This document shows, in pieces, positions 1 to 6,583 of a stretch of DNA of 9,119 bases (positions are counted from its first letter, which is position 1; each line of letters begins with the position of its first letter). The notes under the pieces are model-generated. The model saw nothing but the letters and a program-made list of their open reading frames with translations, searched no databases and was not told the origin of the DNA. The stretch lies in NCBI GenBank assembly GCA_964406375.1, contig CAYORM010000100.1, positions 1-9,119 of the forward strand, read 5' to 3'. Made by a program: the position numbers and the translations under genes. Origin of the DNA: CAYORM01 sp964406375 (GTDB lineage Bacteria; Pseudomonadota; Alphaproteobacteria; DSM-16000; Inquilinaceae).

Positions 1-2
1 TC

Positions 3-635
3 GAGCGCATGTGGCAGGCCGGTCGCGAGTGGCTCGAAGCCGCGGGCGCGCAAACGGTCGAGGTTTCGCTGCCGCATACGAAATACGCGCTGCCGGCCTA
101 TTACATCGTCGCGCCGGCCGAGGCCTCCTCGAACCTCGCGCGCTATGACGGCGTGCGCTACGGGCTGCGGGTGCCGGGCAAGTCGCTGATCGAGCTCTAC
201 GAGAACACCCGCGCCGCGGGTTTTGGCCGCGAGGTGAAGCGGCGGATCATGATCGGCACCTATGTGCTGTCGGCCGGCTATTACGATGCCTACTACACCA
301 AGGCACAGAAGGTCCGGACGCTGATCGCCCGCGATTTCGAGCAGGCGTTCCAGCGCTGCGACGCGATCCTGGCGCCGACCGCGCCGTCGACCGCCTTCGC
401 CGTCGGGCAGAAGCAGGACGACCCGATCGCGATGTATCTCAACGACGTCTTCACCGTCCCGGCCTCGCTGGCCGGGCTGCCGGCGATGTCGGTGCCGGCG
501 GGCCTCGCCGCGGATGGGCTGCCGCTTGGCCTGCAGCTCATTGGCCGCCCCTTCGACGAGGAGACGGTGCTGCGGGTGGGGCAGGCGATCGAGGATGCGG
601 CGGGGTTCAACGCCCGGCCGCCACGGGCGGCGTGA
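3..635 (+). CDS. gatA: Asp-tRNA(Asn)/Glu-tRNA(Gln) amidotransferase subunit A, C-terminal part (5' end outside window)
   Basis: GatA is the amidase subunit of GatCAB, the cytoplasmic complex that releases ammonia from glutamine to convert Glu-tRNA(Gln) or Asp-tRNA(Asn) to the amide form. The frame is open from base 3 and gives 210 residues, against roughly 480-490 for a whole GatA, so the amidase-signature Ser/Lys catalytic region lies upstream of the window. Recognisable GatA C-terminal blocks are EVKRRIMIGTYVLSAGYYD, YYTKAQKVR, DAILAPTAPS, YLNDVFTVPASLAGLP and GLPLGLQLIG near the end. These match GatA rather than a generic amidase. The ATG at position 9 is an internal Met, not a start. The stop TGA (633-635) overlaps the GTG of the downstream haemoglobin gene, so the two are probably translationally coupled. 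gatB, a common downstream partner, does not follow. Confidence 0.93.
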   Translation, partial: ERMWQAGREWLEAAGAQTVEVSLPHTKYALPAYYIVAPAEASSNLARYDGVRYGLRVPGKSLIELYENTRAAGFGREVKRRIMIGTYVLSAGYYDAYYTKAQKVRTLIARDFEQAFQRCDAILAPTAPSTAFAVGQKQDDPIAMYLNDVFTVPASLAGLPAMSVPAGLAADGLPLGLQLIGRPFDEETVLRVGQAIEDAAGFNARPPRAA

Positions 636-1066
636 CGGCACCCGGAGCGGTGAGCCTGCCCGGCCCGGGCGGGCTCGACGAGGCGATGATCAGGCGCGTC
701 GTCACCGGCTTCTATGATCGGGTGCGGCGCGACCCACTGATCGGGCCGGTCTTCACCGGCGCGATCGCGGTCGATGCCTGGGATGCCCATCTCGACCGGA
801 TGTGCGCCTTCTGGTCGTCGATGCTGTTGCAGTCGGGGCGCTATGAGGGACGGCCGCTGCGGCCGCACCTCCTGCTCGACGGGATCGGCGACGCGCATTT
901 CGAGCGCTGGCTCGCACTGTTCGGCGAGACGGTCGAGGCGGTGTGCCCGCCTCCCATCGCCGCGCTCTTCCGCGATCGCGCGCTGCGCGTCGCCCGCAGC
1001 TTCCGGCTCTCCATCGCCTTCCACCGCGGCGAGGATCCGGCGACGGTGGCGCGTTTCGCTGCCTGA
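632..1066 (+). CDS. Group III truncated haemoglobin
   Basis: This is a 144-residue single-domain 2-on-2 haem protein. Family members bind O2 or NO, and roles in microaerobic or nitrosative stress are proposed for relatives such as Campylobacter Ctb. Visible family motifs are FYDRVRRDPLIGPVF (27-41), WDAHLDRM (50-57), FWSSMLLQSGRYEGRP (60-75), RPHLLL (77-82) and HFERWLALFGET (89-100). By alignment from memory to Ctb, Tyr28 is the B10 tyrosine, His53 the E7 distal histidine, His79 the proximal F8 haem ligand and Trp93 the G8 tryptophan, so the haem pocket looks intact. There is no signal peptide, so it should be cytoplasmic. The GTG start at 632 overlaps the gatA stop in a GTGA junction; an in-frame GTG at 650 is an alternative, but the next ATG (Met19) would trim the first helix. 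The gene ends tail to tail with the ridA-like gene. Confidence 0.93.
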   Translation: MTAPGAVSLPGPGGLDEAMIRRVVTGFYDRVRRDPLIGPVFTGAIAVDAWDAHLDRMCAFWSSMLLQSGRYEGRPLRPHLLLDGIGDAHFERWLALFGETVEAVCPPPIAALFRDRALRVARSFRLSIAFHRGEDPATVARFAA

Positions 1067-1092
1067 TCCGCCCGCCGGATCCGACCGCGGTC
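1065..1092. terminator. Paired inverted repeats between convergent genes; possible bidirectional terminator
   Basis: The junction between the haemoglobin gene and the oppositely oriented ridA-like gene carries GATCCG-cccgc-CGGATC (1065-1081, 6-bp perfect stem, 5-nt loop). It is followed directly by the perfect palindrome GACCGCGGTC (1083-1092). The first stem overlaps the haemoglobin stop codon. There is no T-run on either strand, so canonical intrinsic termination is not shown. The position between converging genes is the main argument, and short GC-rich inverted repeats are expected often by chance at this base composition. Confidence 0.35.
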
Positions 1093-1095
1093 AGC

Positions 1096-1503
1096 TCAAC
1101 CCTTGATCACTGCATAGGCGTCGAGTTCGTAGAGCGCGCCGGGTACCGCCAGCGCCGCGACGCCCACCGAGGTGCTGGCGGGCGGGTTCTCGGTGTCGAC
1201 ATAGCGGTCACGGACATCGCGATAGATCGCGAGATGCGCGGCGATATCCGTGAAGTAGTTGTTCATCTTCACGACGTCACGGAAGCTCGCGCCGACGGAT
1301 TCGAGGGCGATCCGGACATTCTCGAAGGCCTGCACCGCCTGCCCCTCGAAATCCTCGGGCAGGGTGTTGTCCGGCCGGAAGCCGAGCTGACCCGCCAGAT
1401 GGATCACCCGCGCCGGCGCCACCACCTCCACCACCAGCGAATAGCCGCCGGGACGCGAGATCCCCGGCGGATTGCTGAAGGTCACACCGCTCGCCATCGC
1501 CAT
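1096..1503 (-). CDS. RidA/YjgF/UK114-family protein, lacking the canonical deaminase arginine
   Basis: A 135-residue protein of the Rid family, small trimeric cytoplasmic proteins. True RidA hydrolyses reactive enamine/imine intermediates such as 2-aminoacrylate. Family features are HLAGQLGF (35-42), QAVQAFENVRIALESVGASFRDVVKMNNYFTD around 55-86, and a C-terminal PGALYELDAYAV (121-132). In E. coli RidA the catalytic Arg105 lies in a PARSCVEV block; here the matching block reads PASTSVGV, so the Arg position is Ser110. This places it with Rid subfamilies not expected to have classical deaminase activity. The start at 1503 is chosen because AGGAG lies just upstream; the frame stays open to 1572, but that start would overlap the dehydrogenase and add residues unlike the family. 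It is the last gene of the operon, 31 bp after the ALDH stop. Confidence 0.88.
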   Translation of the reverse strand: MAMASGVTFSNPPGISRPGGYSLVVEVVAPARVIHLAGQLGFRPDNTLPEDFEGQAVQAFENVRIALESVGASFRDVVKMNNYFTDIAAHLAIYRDVRDRYVDTENPPASTSVGVAALAVPGALYELDAYAVIKG

Positions 1504-1534
1504 TCTCTCCTGCTCGTTTCGTGCCAGCCGCGGC

Positions 1535-3055
1535 TCAGCCCCGGCTCGACGGGTGGAACACTGCGTCATCATAGGGGTACCACCAGCCCTGCAGCCGCGG
1601 CACCGGGTCGATCACCACCATCTTCGACCGGCGGAAGGCGTCGAGCCCCTGACGGCCCAGCTCGCGCCCGATGCCAGAGGCCTTCCAGCCGCCGAAGGGC
1701 AGCGCGTCATTGTCGATCAGCGGGTTGTTGACCCAGACGAGGCCCGCCTCGAAGGTCTCTGCCGCGCGCATCGCCTCGTCGAGCCGGGTGGTGAAGATCG
1801 AGGCGCCGAGGCCGAAGGGCGAGGCGTTGGCGAGGGTGAGCGCCTCCTCGAGGTCGCGCACGCGCATCACCGAGACGACCGGTCCGAAGACCTCCGAGGA
1901 CATCGCCGCCATCTCCGGGGTGACGTCGGCGAGGATCGTCGGCTCCCAGAACCAGCCGGTGTTGCGACCCGGCGGCGGCCTTCCACCGCAGACGATGCGC
2001 GCGCCACGGGCGACCGCGTCCTCGACGAGGCGCGCCATGCGGTCACGCGCCGCCTCGGAGACCAGGGGACCGATCTCCGTCCGGCCGAAGCCGTCGCCGA
2101 TGCGCAGCGCGCGGGTTCGCTCGGCAAAGGCGTCGAGGAAGGCATCATGCACGCTCGCTTCGACGAAGATCCGCTCAGTCGAGGTGCAGATCTGGCCGGA
2201 GAGGTGAAAAGCGGCCGTCACGGCGCCGGCCGCCGCGACGTCGATCGGCGCGCTGCCGCAGACGATCATCGGGTCGTTGCCGCCGGCCTCAATGATGCAG
2301 GGCTTGCCGCGTTCGGCACAGGCGACGGCGACACGGCGCCCGGCCTCGACCCCGCCGGTGAAGGCGACGATCCCTACCTCCGGCGCATCGATCAGCGCCT
2401 GTGCGGTCGCCCCGTCGCCGGGCAGGCAGGCGACGAGGCCCGGCGGTAGCGGCGCGAAATGCTCCATGAAGCGCAGGGTCGAGAGCGTCGTCGCCTCGGC
2501 CGGCTTGACGATCGCGCCGTTGCCGGCGGCGAGCGAGGCCGCGACCGTCCAGGCCATCAGGAGGATCGGGAAGTTGAACGGCAGGATGTGCAGCGACACG
2601 CCATAGGGCTGGCGGATCTCGTACTGGAAGGAGCCGGGCATCGTGGCGCCGGCGATCCGGCCCGCCTCGTCGCGTGCCATCTCGGCGAAATAGCGGAACG
2701 CCGTCGGGACATTGGCGAGCTCGCCCACCGCCTCAGCATAGGGTTTGCCCATCTCCCGCACCATCAGCGCGGCGACCGGTTCGGGATCGGCCCGCTCTAT
2801 CGAATCGGCCACGCGGTGCAGGAGGATGGCGCGGCTGCGCGGGTCAGTCGCGGCCCAGTCGCGCTGCACCGCGGCGACATCGGCGGCGATGGCGCGTGCC
2901 TCCTCGGCTGCGACGCGCGCCACGACTCCCTCCTCGGCGAGGGTGGAGGGGTTGATGATCGGCCGCCGCCCGGGCGAGGCGGCGGGCCGCCAGACGCCCG
3001 CGGCGAAGATCTGCCCGGCGCGCGGGTCGAAGGGGGGGCCGGCCATTCCGGTCAC
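1535..3055 (-). CDS. NAD(P)-dependent aldehyde dehydrogenase family protein
   Basis: A 506-residue, full-length cytoplasmic ALDH that should oxidise an aldehyde to a carboxylate with NAD(P)+. The general base is Glu256 (EAGGNDP) and the catalytic nucleophile Cys290 (GQICTSTERIFV). The oxyanion-hole Asn161 lies in PFNFP, the cofactor-binding Lys184 and Glu187 in VKPAE, Glu388 in SSEVFGP, and the late motif PFGGWKASGIGRELG is at 453-467. Glu187 at the position that contacts the adenine ribose favours NAD+ over NADP+. Departures from the family consensus are PFNFP for PWNFP, FTGG for FTGS and EAGG for ELGG. The first codon is a GTG whose bases overlap the cupin stop (GTGA); an in-frame ATG three codons on (3046) is an alternative start, and neither has an ideal ribosome-binding site, consistent with coupling. 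The substrate cannot be read from sequence; context suggests an aldehyde derived from the transported amine. Confidence 0.93.
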   Translation of the reverse strand: MTGMAGPPFDPRAGQIFAAGVWRPAASPGRRPIINPSTLAEEGVVARVAAEEARAIAADVAAVQRDWAATDPRSRAILLHRVADSIERADPEPVAALMVREMGKPYAEAVGELANVPTAFRYFAEMARDEAGRIAGATMPGSFQYEIRQPYGVSLHILPFNFPILLMAWTVAASLAAGNGAIVKPAEATTLSTLRFMEHFAPLPPGLVACLPGDGATAQALIDAPEVGIVAFTGGVEAGRRVAVACAERGKPCIIEAGGNDPMIVCGSAPIDVAAAGAVTAAFHLSGQICTSTERIFVEASVHDAFLDAFAERTRALRIGDGFGRTEIGPLVSEAARDRMARLVEDAVARGARIVCGGRPPPGRNTGWFWEPTILADVTPEMAAMSSEVFGPVVSVMRVRDLEEALTLANASPFGLGASIFTTRLDEAMRAAETFEAGLVWVNNPLIDNDALPFGGWKASGIGRELGRQGLDAFRRSKMVVIDPVPRLQGWWYPYDDAVFHPSSRG

Positions 3056-3414
3056 CGGATCATGTAGACCTTCCGCACCGTCTCATGGACGGTGCAGACA
3101 CCCTTCCAGCCGGCCGGGAAGAAGGCGGCCGTGTCCGGCGTGATCTCGATCGTCTCCCCCGTCTCGTGGACATAGGTGCAGCGCCCCGCGAGGAAATGGC
3201 AGAACTCGTCGCGGGTGACATGGCAATCCCAGACGCCGGGGGTGCAGACCCACACGCCGCATTCCGACCGGCCGTCCTCTCCCTTGTGGATCAGGATGCC
3301 CGAGGTCTCCGAGACGCCCTCGCGCATCGTCGGCACCGGTCCCCAGGCGGTCAGCGGGCCGGCCGTCGAGGCCGCGGCGAGATGGGGGGCGGAGCTGGTG
3401 CGGTTTGCGGTCAC
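3052..3414 (-). CDS. Small cupin-domain protein (DUF861/EutQ-like)
   Basis: A 120-residue single-domain cupin of the type found in EutQ and in (S)-ureidoglycine aminohydrolase-like proteins. The recognisable stretch runs from residue 53 to 120: GVWVCTPGVWDCH, then RDEFCHFLAGRCTYV (68-82), then ITPDTAAFFPAGWKGVCTV (91-109) and a terminal VRKVYMIR. The usual two-His-plus-Glu first cupin motif is incomplete (His65, Glu70 and His73 only), and the second motif lacks its normal histidine, so metal binding is uncertain. The GTG start at 3414 overlaps the stop of the glycosyltransferase gene. It is fixed by an AAGGAG (3428-3423) eight bases upstream; the frame stays open further upstream, but that stretch is an off-frame shadow of the glycosyltransferase. 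Its own stop overlaps the ALDH start. The function is unknown: a small enzyme, a ligand-binding regulator or an accessory protein are all possible. Confidence 0.85.
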   Translation of the reverse strand: MTANRTSSAPHLAAASTAGPLTAWGPVPTMREGVSETSGILIHKGEDGRSECGVWVCTPGVWDCHVTRDEFCHFLAGRCTYVHETGETIEITPDTAAFFPAGWKGVCTVHETVRKVYMIR

Positions 3415-4700
3415 GCTGCGGTCTCCTTCAGCAGGCCGTCGAGCAGACGGGCGGCCTTCTCCGTCCCCTTCTCGCGGCGCATATGGGCCGAGGTCGCGGC
3501 CAGTCTCGCTTTCATCACGGGGTCCGTCAGCAGCCGATCGATCGCTGCTGCCAACTCGTCCTCCGTCCAGTCGTAGCGGTGGAGCTTCAGCCCGTGCCCG
3601 GTCTCGGCGACCCGCGTGGCATTGTCGTGCCCGTCCCAGACATAGGGCAGGATCAGCGCCGGCTTGCCGAAATAGAGACACTCCGTGAAGGAGTTGTTGC
3701 CGCCATGGTGGATGACCGCGTCGACCTGGGGGATCACCGAGGGCTGCGGATACCAGCTCGCGAGATGGACATTGGGCGGGGGCGCCTCATAGCGGTCGAG
3801 ATAGTCGCCGACATTGACGAGCGCCCGGTAGGGCAGCCGGGCGAGCGCCGCGATGATCCGCTTCAGAAGGTCGACATCGCCGGCGCCGAGGCTGCCGAAG
3901 GAGATGTAGAGCAGCGGCGCCTCGGCATTGGCGGCGAAATGCGGCACCTCATAGGGATCGTCCGTCCGGACGCAGCCCTCGAGATACTGGAAGCGCTTCG
4001 GATCGAGCGGATGGCGGCGCTTGAAGGCGACGGGTTCGGGATAGAGCAGCAGATTCAGCCAGGGCGAGGGTTCGAAGAACTCGCCGAGCGGGTAGGGCCG
4101 TTCGCCGCAATCGGCGAGGAAGGCGTTGAAACGGGCATGGATCGGCGCGATCACCTCGTTGAACCGCGCGGTGAAGGCCTCAAAGCAGGCATGGTCGGCC
4201 TCGCCGCAGCCCGACAGATGCGGCGGGATGCCGGGATCGGGGATCTCGTTCTCCGAGCAGGAGATGATCCGCACCCAGGGCACGCCATACTGCTTGGTCG
4301 CCGGGAACAGCACGACATTGTCGATGCAGATGAGGTCCGGGCGGATCGTCGCGAGCGCCTGCGGCAGTGTCTTCTGCGCCCATTCGGCGGTGGAGACGAT
4401 CGCCTCCCAGCAATCCTTCACATAGGTGTCGATCTGCTCATAGGGCGATTTGCGGAAGTTCGGGATGTGGCCGTTGATGAAGTCCGACCAGTAGCGGGCC
4501 ATCGCCTCCGGCTCCATCGGCTCGGACATCGGCACCTCGACCTCCTCGAAGCCGTATTTCTCGAAGACGCCGGTGAAGCCGGGATCGCGCAGGAAGACGC
4601 AGCGATGGCCGAGATCGCGGCAGGCCTGGGCGATCCCGACCGAGTTGAGGGCCGGTCCGAAGGCACCTTCCGGGAAGAAGGCGATGGTCTTGCCGGTCAT
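3411..4700 (-). CDS. GT1-family (UGT/MGT-like) glycosyltransferase-fold protein lacking the usual catalytic His
   Basis: A 429-residue GT-B fold protein. The C-terminal nucleotide-sugar domain is clear: PLLYISFGSLG (262-272), the PSPG-like block SWYPQPSVIPQVDAVIHHGG beginning at 315, HHGGNNSFTE (331-340), KPALILPYVWDGHDN (346-360) and ATRVAETGHGL. These match macrolide/YjiC/UGT-type enzymes that use NDP-sugars. In the N-terminal acceptor domain, the normal GHxxP motif with its catalytic base His is here GAFGP (12-16), so Ala13 stands where His would be. No membrane segment or signal is evident, so it should be cytoplasmic. It follows the transporter ATPase gene by 21 bp and overlaps the cupin gene, which makes it part of the uptake operon, an unusual setting for a GT1 protein. 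A GGGAG lies about ten bases before the ATG. The acceptor is unknown; the protein could be a transferase with a replaced base, a glycoside-cleaving variant or a ligand-binding protein. Confidence 0.85.
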   Translation of the reverse strand: MTGKTIAFFPEGAFGPALNSVGIAQACRDLGHRCVFLRDPGFTGVFEKYGFEEVEVPMSEPMEPEAMARYWSDFINGHIPNFRKSPYEQIDTYVKDCWEAIVSTAEWAQKTLPQALATIRPDLICIDNVVLFPATKQYGVPWVRIISCSENEIPDPGIPPHLSGCGEADHACFEAFTARFNEVIAPIHARFNAFLADCGERPYPLGEFFEPSPWLNLLLYPEPVAFKRRHPLDPKRFQYLEGCVRTDDPYEVPHFAANAEAPLLYISFGSLGAGDVDLLKRIIAALARLPYRALVNVGDYLDRYEAPPPNVHLASWYPQPSVIPQVDAVIHHGGNNSFTECLYFGKPALILPYVWDGHDNATRVAETGHGLKLHRYDWTEDELAAAIDRLLTDPVMKARLAATSAHMRREKGTEKAARLLDGLLKETAA

Positions 4701-4721
4701 GTCGCTCGTGCTCCCTCTCCG

Positions 4722-5807
4722 TCAATCCGCCAGCAGGCGGGCATCCTCGGCCCGCCAGTACACCCGCACCGCCGCGCCGGGCGCGGGCTCCACCGCGCCA
4801 GCCTCGGTCGCCGGCAGGCGCAGGATCAGCCGCGGCGCCACGTCCTCCACGGCGAGCTGCACCAGCAGCTCCTGCCCGCGATAGGAAGCCTCGACGACCC
4901 GCGCCGCGAGCCCGTCCCCATCACCGGTTCCGCCATCCCTTGACCCGCCAGCTCCGGCCCGCAGACCGCCGAGCCGCAGCCGCTCGGGCCGGATGCCGAG
5001 GGCGGCCGGCCCGTCCGGCCCGCGCGGCGCGGGCAGGGCGCGACCGTCCGGCAACCGGAAGATCCCGCCCTCCACCCGCCCCTCGATCAGGTTCATCGTC
5101 CCGATGAAGCCGGCGACGAACCGGTCGGCCGGATGCTCGTAGAGCGCGCGTCCCGTCCCGATCTGCCGCACCCGCCCAGCATCAAGCAGGGCGATACGAT
5201 CGGCCATCCCCAGCGCCTCGTCCTGGTCATGGGTGACGACGACGAAGGTGATCCCGACCTCGTGCTGCAGCCGCTTGAGCTCGAGCTGCATCTCCTCGCG
5301 CAGCTTTCGGTCGAGGGCGGCGAGCGGCTCGTCGAGCAGGAGGACGCGTGGCCGCTTCACCAGTGCGCGCACCAACGCGACGCGCTGGCGCTGGCCGCCG
5401 GAGAGCTGGTCGGGCCGTCGGTCGGCGAGGGCGGTGAGCCGCGCCATTTCCAGCCCCTCGCCGACTCGCCGCTTCAGCTCGGCGCCGCGCACCCGCTCCA
5501 TCTCGAGGCCATAGGCGACATTCGCCCAGACGGTCATGTGCGGGAACAGCGCATAGGACTGGAACATCAGATTGACCGGCCGCCGGTTCGGCCGGACATC
5601 GGTCACGTCGTGGCCGTCGATCAGCACCCGGCCGCTATCGGGCCGCTCGAACCCGGCGGCGATCCGCAGAAGAGTGGTCTTGCCGCAGCCGGAGGGACCG
5701 AGCAGCGCAAAGAACGTGCCCGAGGCGACGGCGATGTCGATGCCGTCGACCGCCACGATCGGGCCGAAGCGCTTGACGATGCGCTCGAAGACGAGACCGT
5801 CCGTCAT
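4722..5807 (-). CDS. Polyamine-type ABC transporter ATP-binding protein (PotA-like)
   Basis: A 361-residue ATPase that powers the importer, located on the inner face of the membrane. All motifs are intact: Walker A GPSGCGKT (37-44), Q-loop MFQSYALFPHMTV with Gln83, signature LSGGQRQRVALVRAL (135-149), Walker B VLLLDEP (155-161), D-loop ALD, and the switch His193 in VVTHDQDEAL. After about residue 230 comes a TOBE-type regulatory domain (GFIGTMNLIEGRV, then LGIRPERL) typical of the PotA/FbpC/MalK group. A Gly/Asp-rich low-complexity stretch at 284-299 interrupts this C-terminal domain. The ATG overlaps the stop of the preceding permease gene (ATGA), and no clear Shine-Dalgarno is seen, so translation is probably coupled. 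The assignment to the spermidine/putrescine class rests on the PotD-like partner; the ATPase alone would also fit other CUT1/POPT transporters. Confidence 0.94.
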   Translation of the reverse strand: MTDGLVFERIVKRFGPIVAVDGIDIAVASGTFFALLGPSGCGKTTLLRIAAGFERPDSGRVLIDGHDVTDVRPNRRPVNLMFQSYALFPHMTVWANVAYGLEMERVRGAELKRRVGEGLEMARLTALADRRPDQLSGGQRQRVALVRALVKRPRVLLLDEPLAALDRKLREEMQLELKRLQHEVGITFVVVTHDQDEALGMADRIALLDAGRVRQIGTGRALYEHPADRFVAGFIGTMNLIEGRVEGGIFRLPDGRALPAPRGPDGPAALGIRPERLRLGGLRAGAGGSRDGGTGDGDGLAARVVEASYRGQELLVQLAVEDVAPRLILRLPATEAGAVEPAPGAAVRVYWRAEDARLLAD

Positions 5808-6583
5808 GCGCCGATTGCCCGACGGTCGGCGCGCTGGGCCATCAGCACCAGCGCGAAGCTGAACAGCATGACGAGCGAGGCCATGGCGTTGATCTCCGGC
5901 GTCACGCCGAAACGGATCATCGCGTAGATCTGCATCGGCAGCGTGGTCGAGGCGGGGCCGGCGCCCGCGGTGAAGAAGGCGATGATGAATTCGTCAACCG
6001 AGAGGGTGAAGGCGAGCAGCGCGCCGGCGACGACCCCCGGCAGGATCACCGGCAGGGTGATCCGCCGGAAGGTGGTGATCGGACCGGCGCCGAGATCGAC
6101 CGAGGCCTCGATGATCGAGCGGTCGAAATGGCGCAGCCGCGCCCGCACGACGGCGCAGACGAAGGCGATGTTGAACACCGCGTGTGACAGCACGATCGAA
6201 TGGAGGCCGAGCGTCAGCCCGAGCGCGGTGTAAAGGCCGAGAAGGGCGATCGCGAGGACGATGTCGGGAATGATCATCGGTGCGAACAGCAGCGCGTCGA
6301 GCGCCCCGGAGGATCGGCGGCTCTCGACACCGAGGGCGAGGAGCGTGCCGAGCACGGTGGCGATCACGGTCGAGCCGAGCGCGACGATCAGCGTGTTGAG
6401 GGCGGCGCGCTGGACGACGGCATTGTCGAACAGCGCTAGGTACCAGTCGAAGGAGGCGCCGCCCCAGGCGGTCGGCATGCCCGACCGGTTGAAGGACAGC
6501 ACCATCAGCACCAGGATTGGCCCGTACAGGAAAAGATAGACGCCGCCGAGATGCAGGCGCAGCCAGGAGCGCCGCTCACGCAT
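5804..6583 (-). CDS. Polyamine-type ABC transporter permease (PotC/PotI-like)
   Basis: A 259-residue inner-membrane permease of the binding-protein-dependent transport family. Hydrophobic segments are visible near residues 15-31, 63-86, 98-120, 127-148, 181-205 and 233-249, consistent with six helices. The EAA loop that docks with the ATPase is at 159-183 (EASVDLGAGP through RRITLPVILPG). The N-terminal YGPILVLMVLSFNRS block is typical of PotC. It pairs with the PotB-type permease upstream, with which it overlaps by eight bases, and its stop overlaps the ATPase start. Together the two permeases would form the heterodimeric channel. Confidence 0.93.
   Translation of the reverse strand: MRERRSWLRLHLGGVYLFLYGPILVLMVLSFNRSGMPTAWGGASFDWYLALFDNAVVQRAALNTLIVALGSTVIATVLGTLLALGVESRRSSGALDALLFAPMIIPDIVLAIALLGLYTALGLTLGLHSIVLSHAVFNIAFVCAVVRARLRHFDRSIIEASVDLGAGPITTFRRITLPVILPGVVAGALLAFTLSVDEFIIAFFTAGAGPASTTLPMQIYAMIRFGVTPEINAMASLVMLFSFALVLMAQRADRRAIGA

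Noticed and set aside
1504..1572. N-terminal extension of the RidA-like protein to an ATG at 1572
   Set aside because: It would overlap the ALDH 3' end and add residues absent from the family; AGGAG supports the start at 1503.
1472..2449. 325-codon + strand open frame opposite the ALDH gene
   Set aside because: Antisense shadow; the Arg/Gly/Ala-rich translation is typical of an off-frame reading of GC-rich coding DNA.
3032..3038. Seven-G run near the 5' end of the ALDH gene, as a phase-variation tract
   Set aside because: It encodes ordinary Gly-Pro-Pro codons, the frame is intact, and runs of this length are common in such GC-rich DNA.
3415..3681. N-terminal extension of the cupin frame
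   Set aside because: The extra 89 residues are Arg/Gly/Ala-rich and overlap the GT gene out of frame; the GTG at 3414 has a proper Shine-Dalgarno.
3405..4943. 512-codon open frame on the + strand opposite the GT and ATPase genes
   Set aside because: It is an antisense shadow caused by high GC at third positions; its translation has no family resemblance, while the minus-strand frames carry clear motifs.
5133..5927. 264-codon + strand open frame opposite the ATPase gene
   Set aside because: Antisense to a fully motif-supported ABC ATPase; no recognisable domain.
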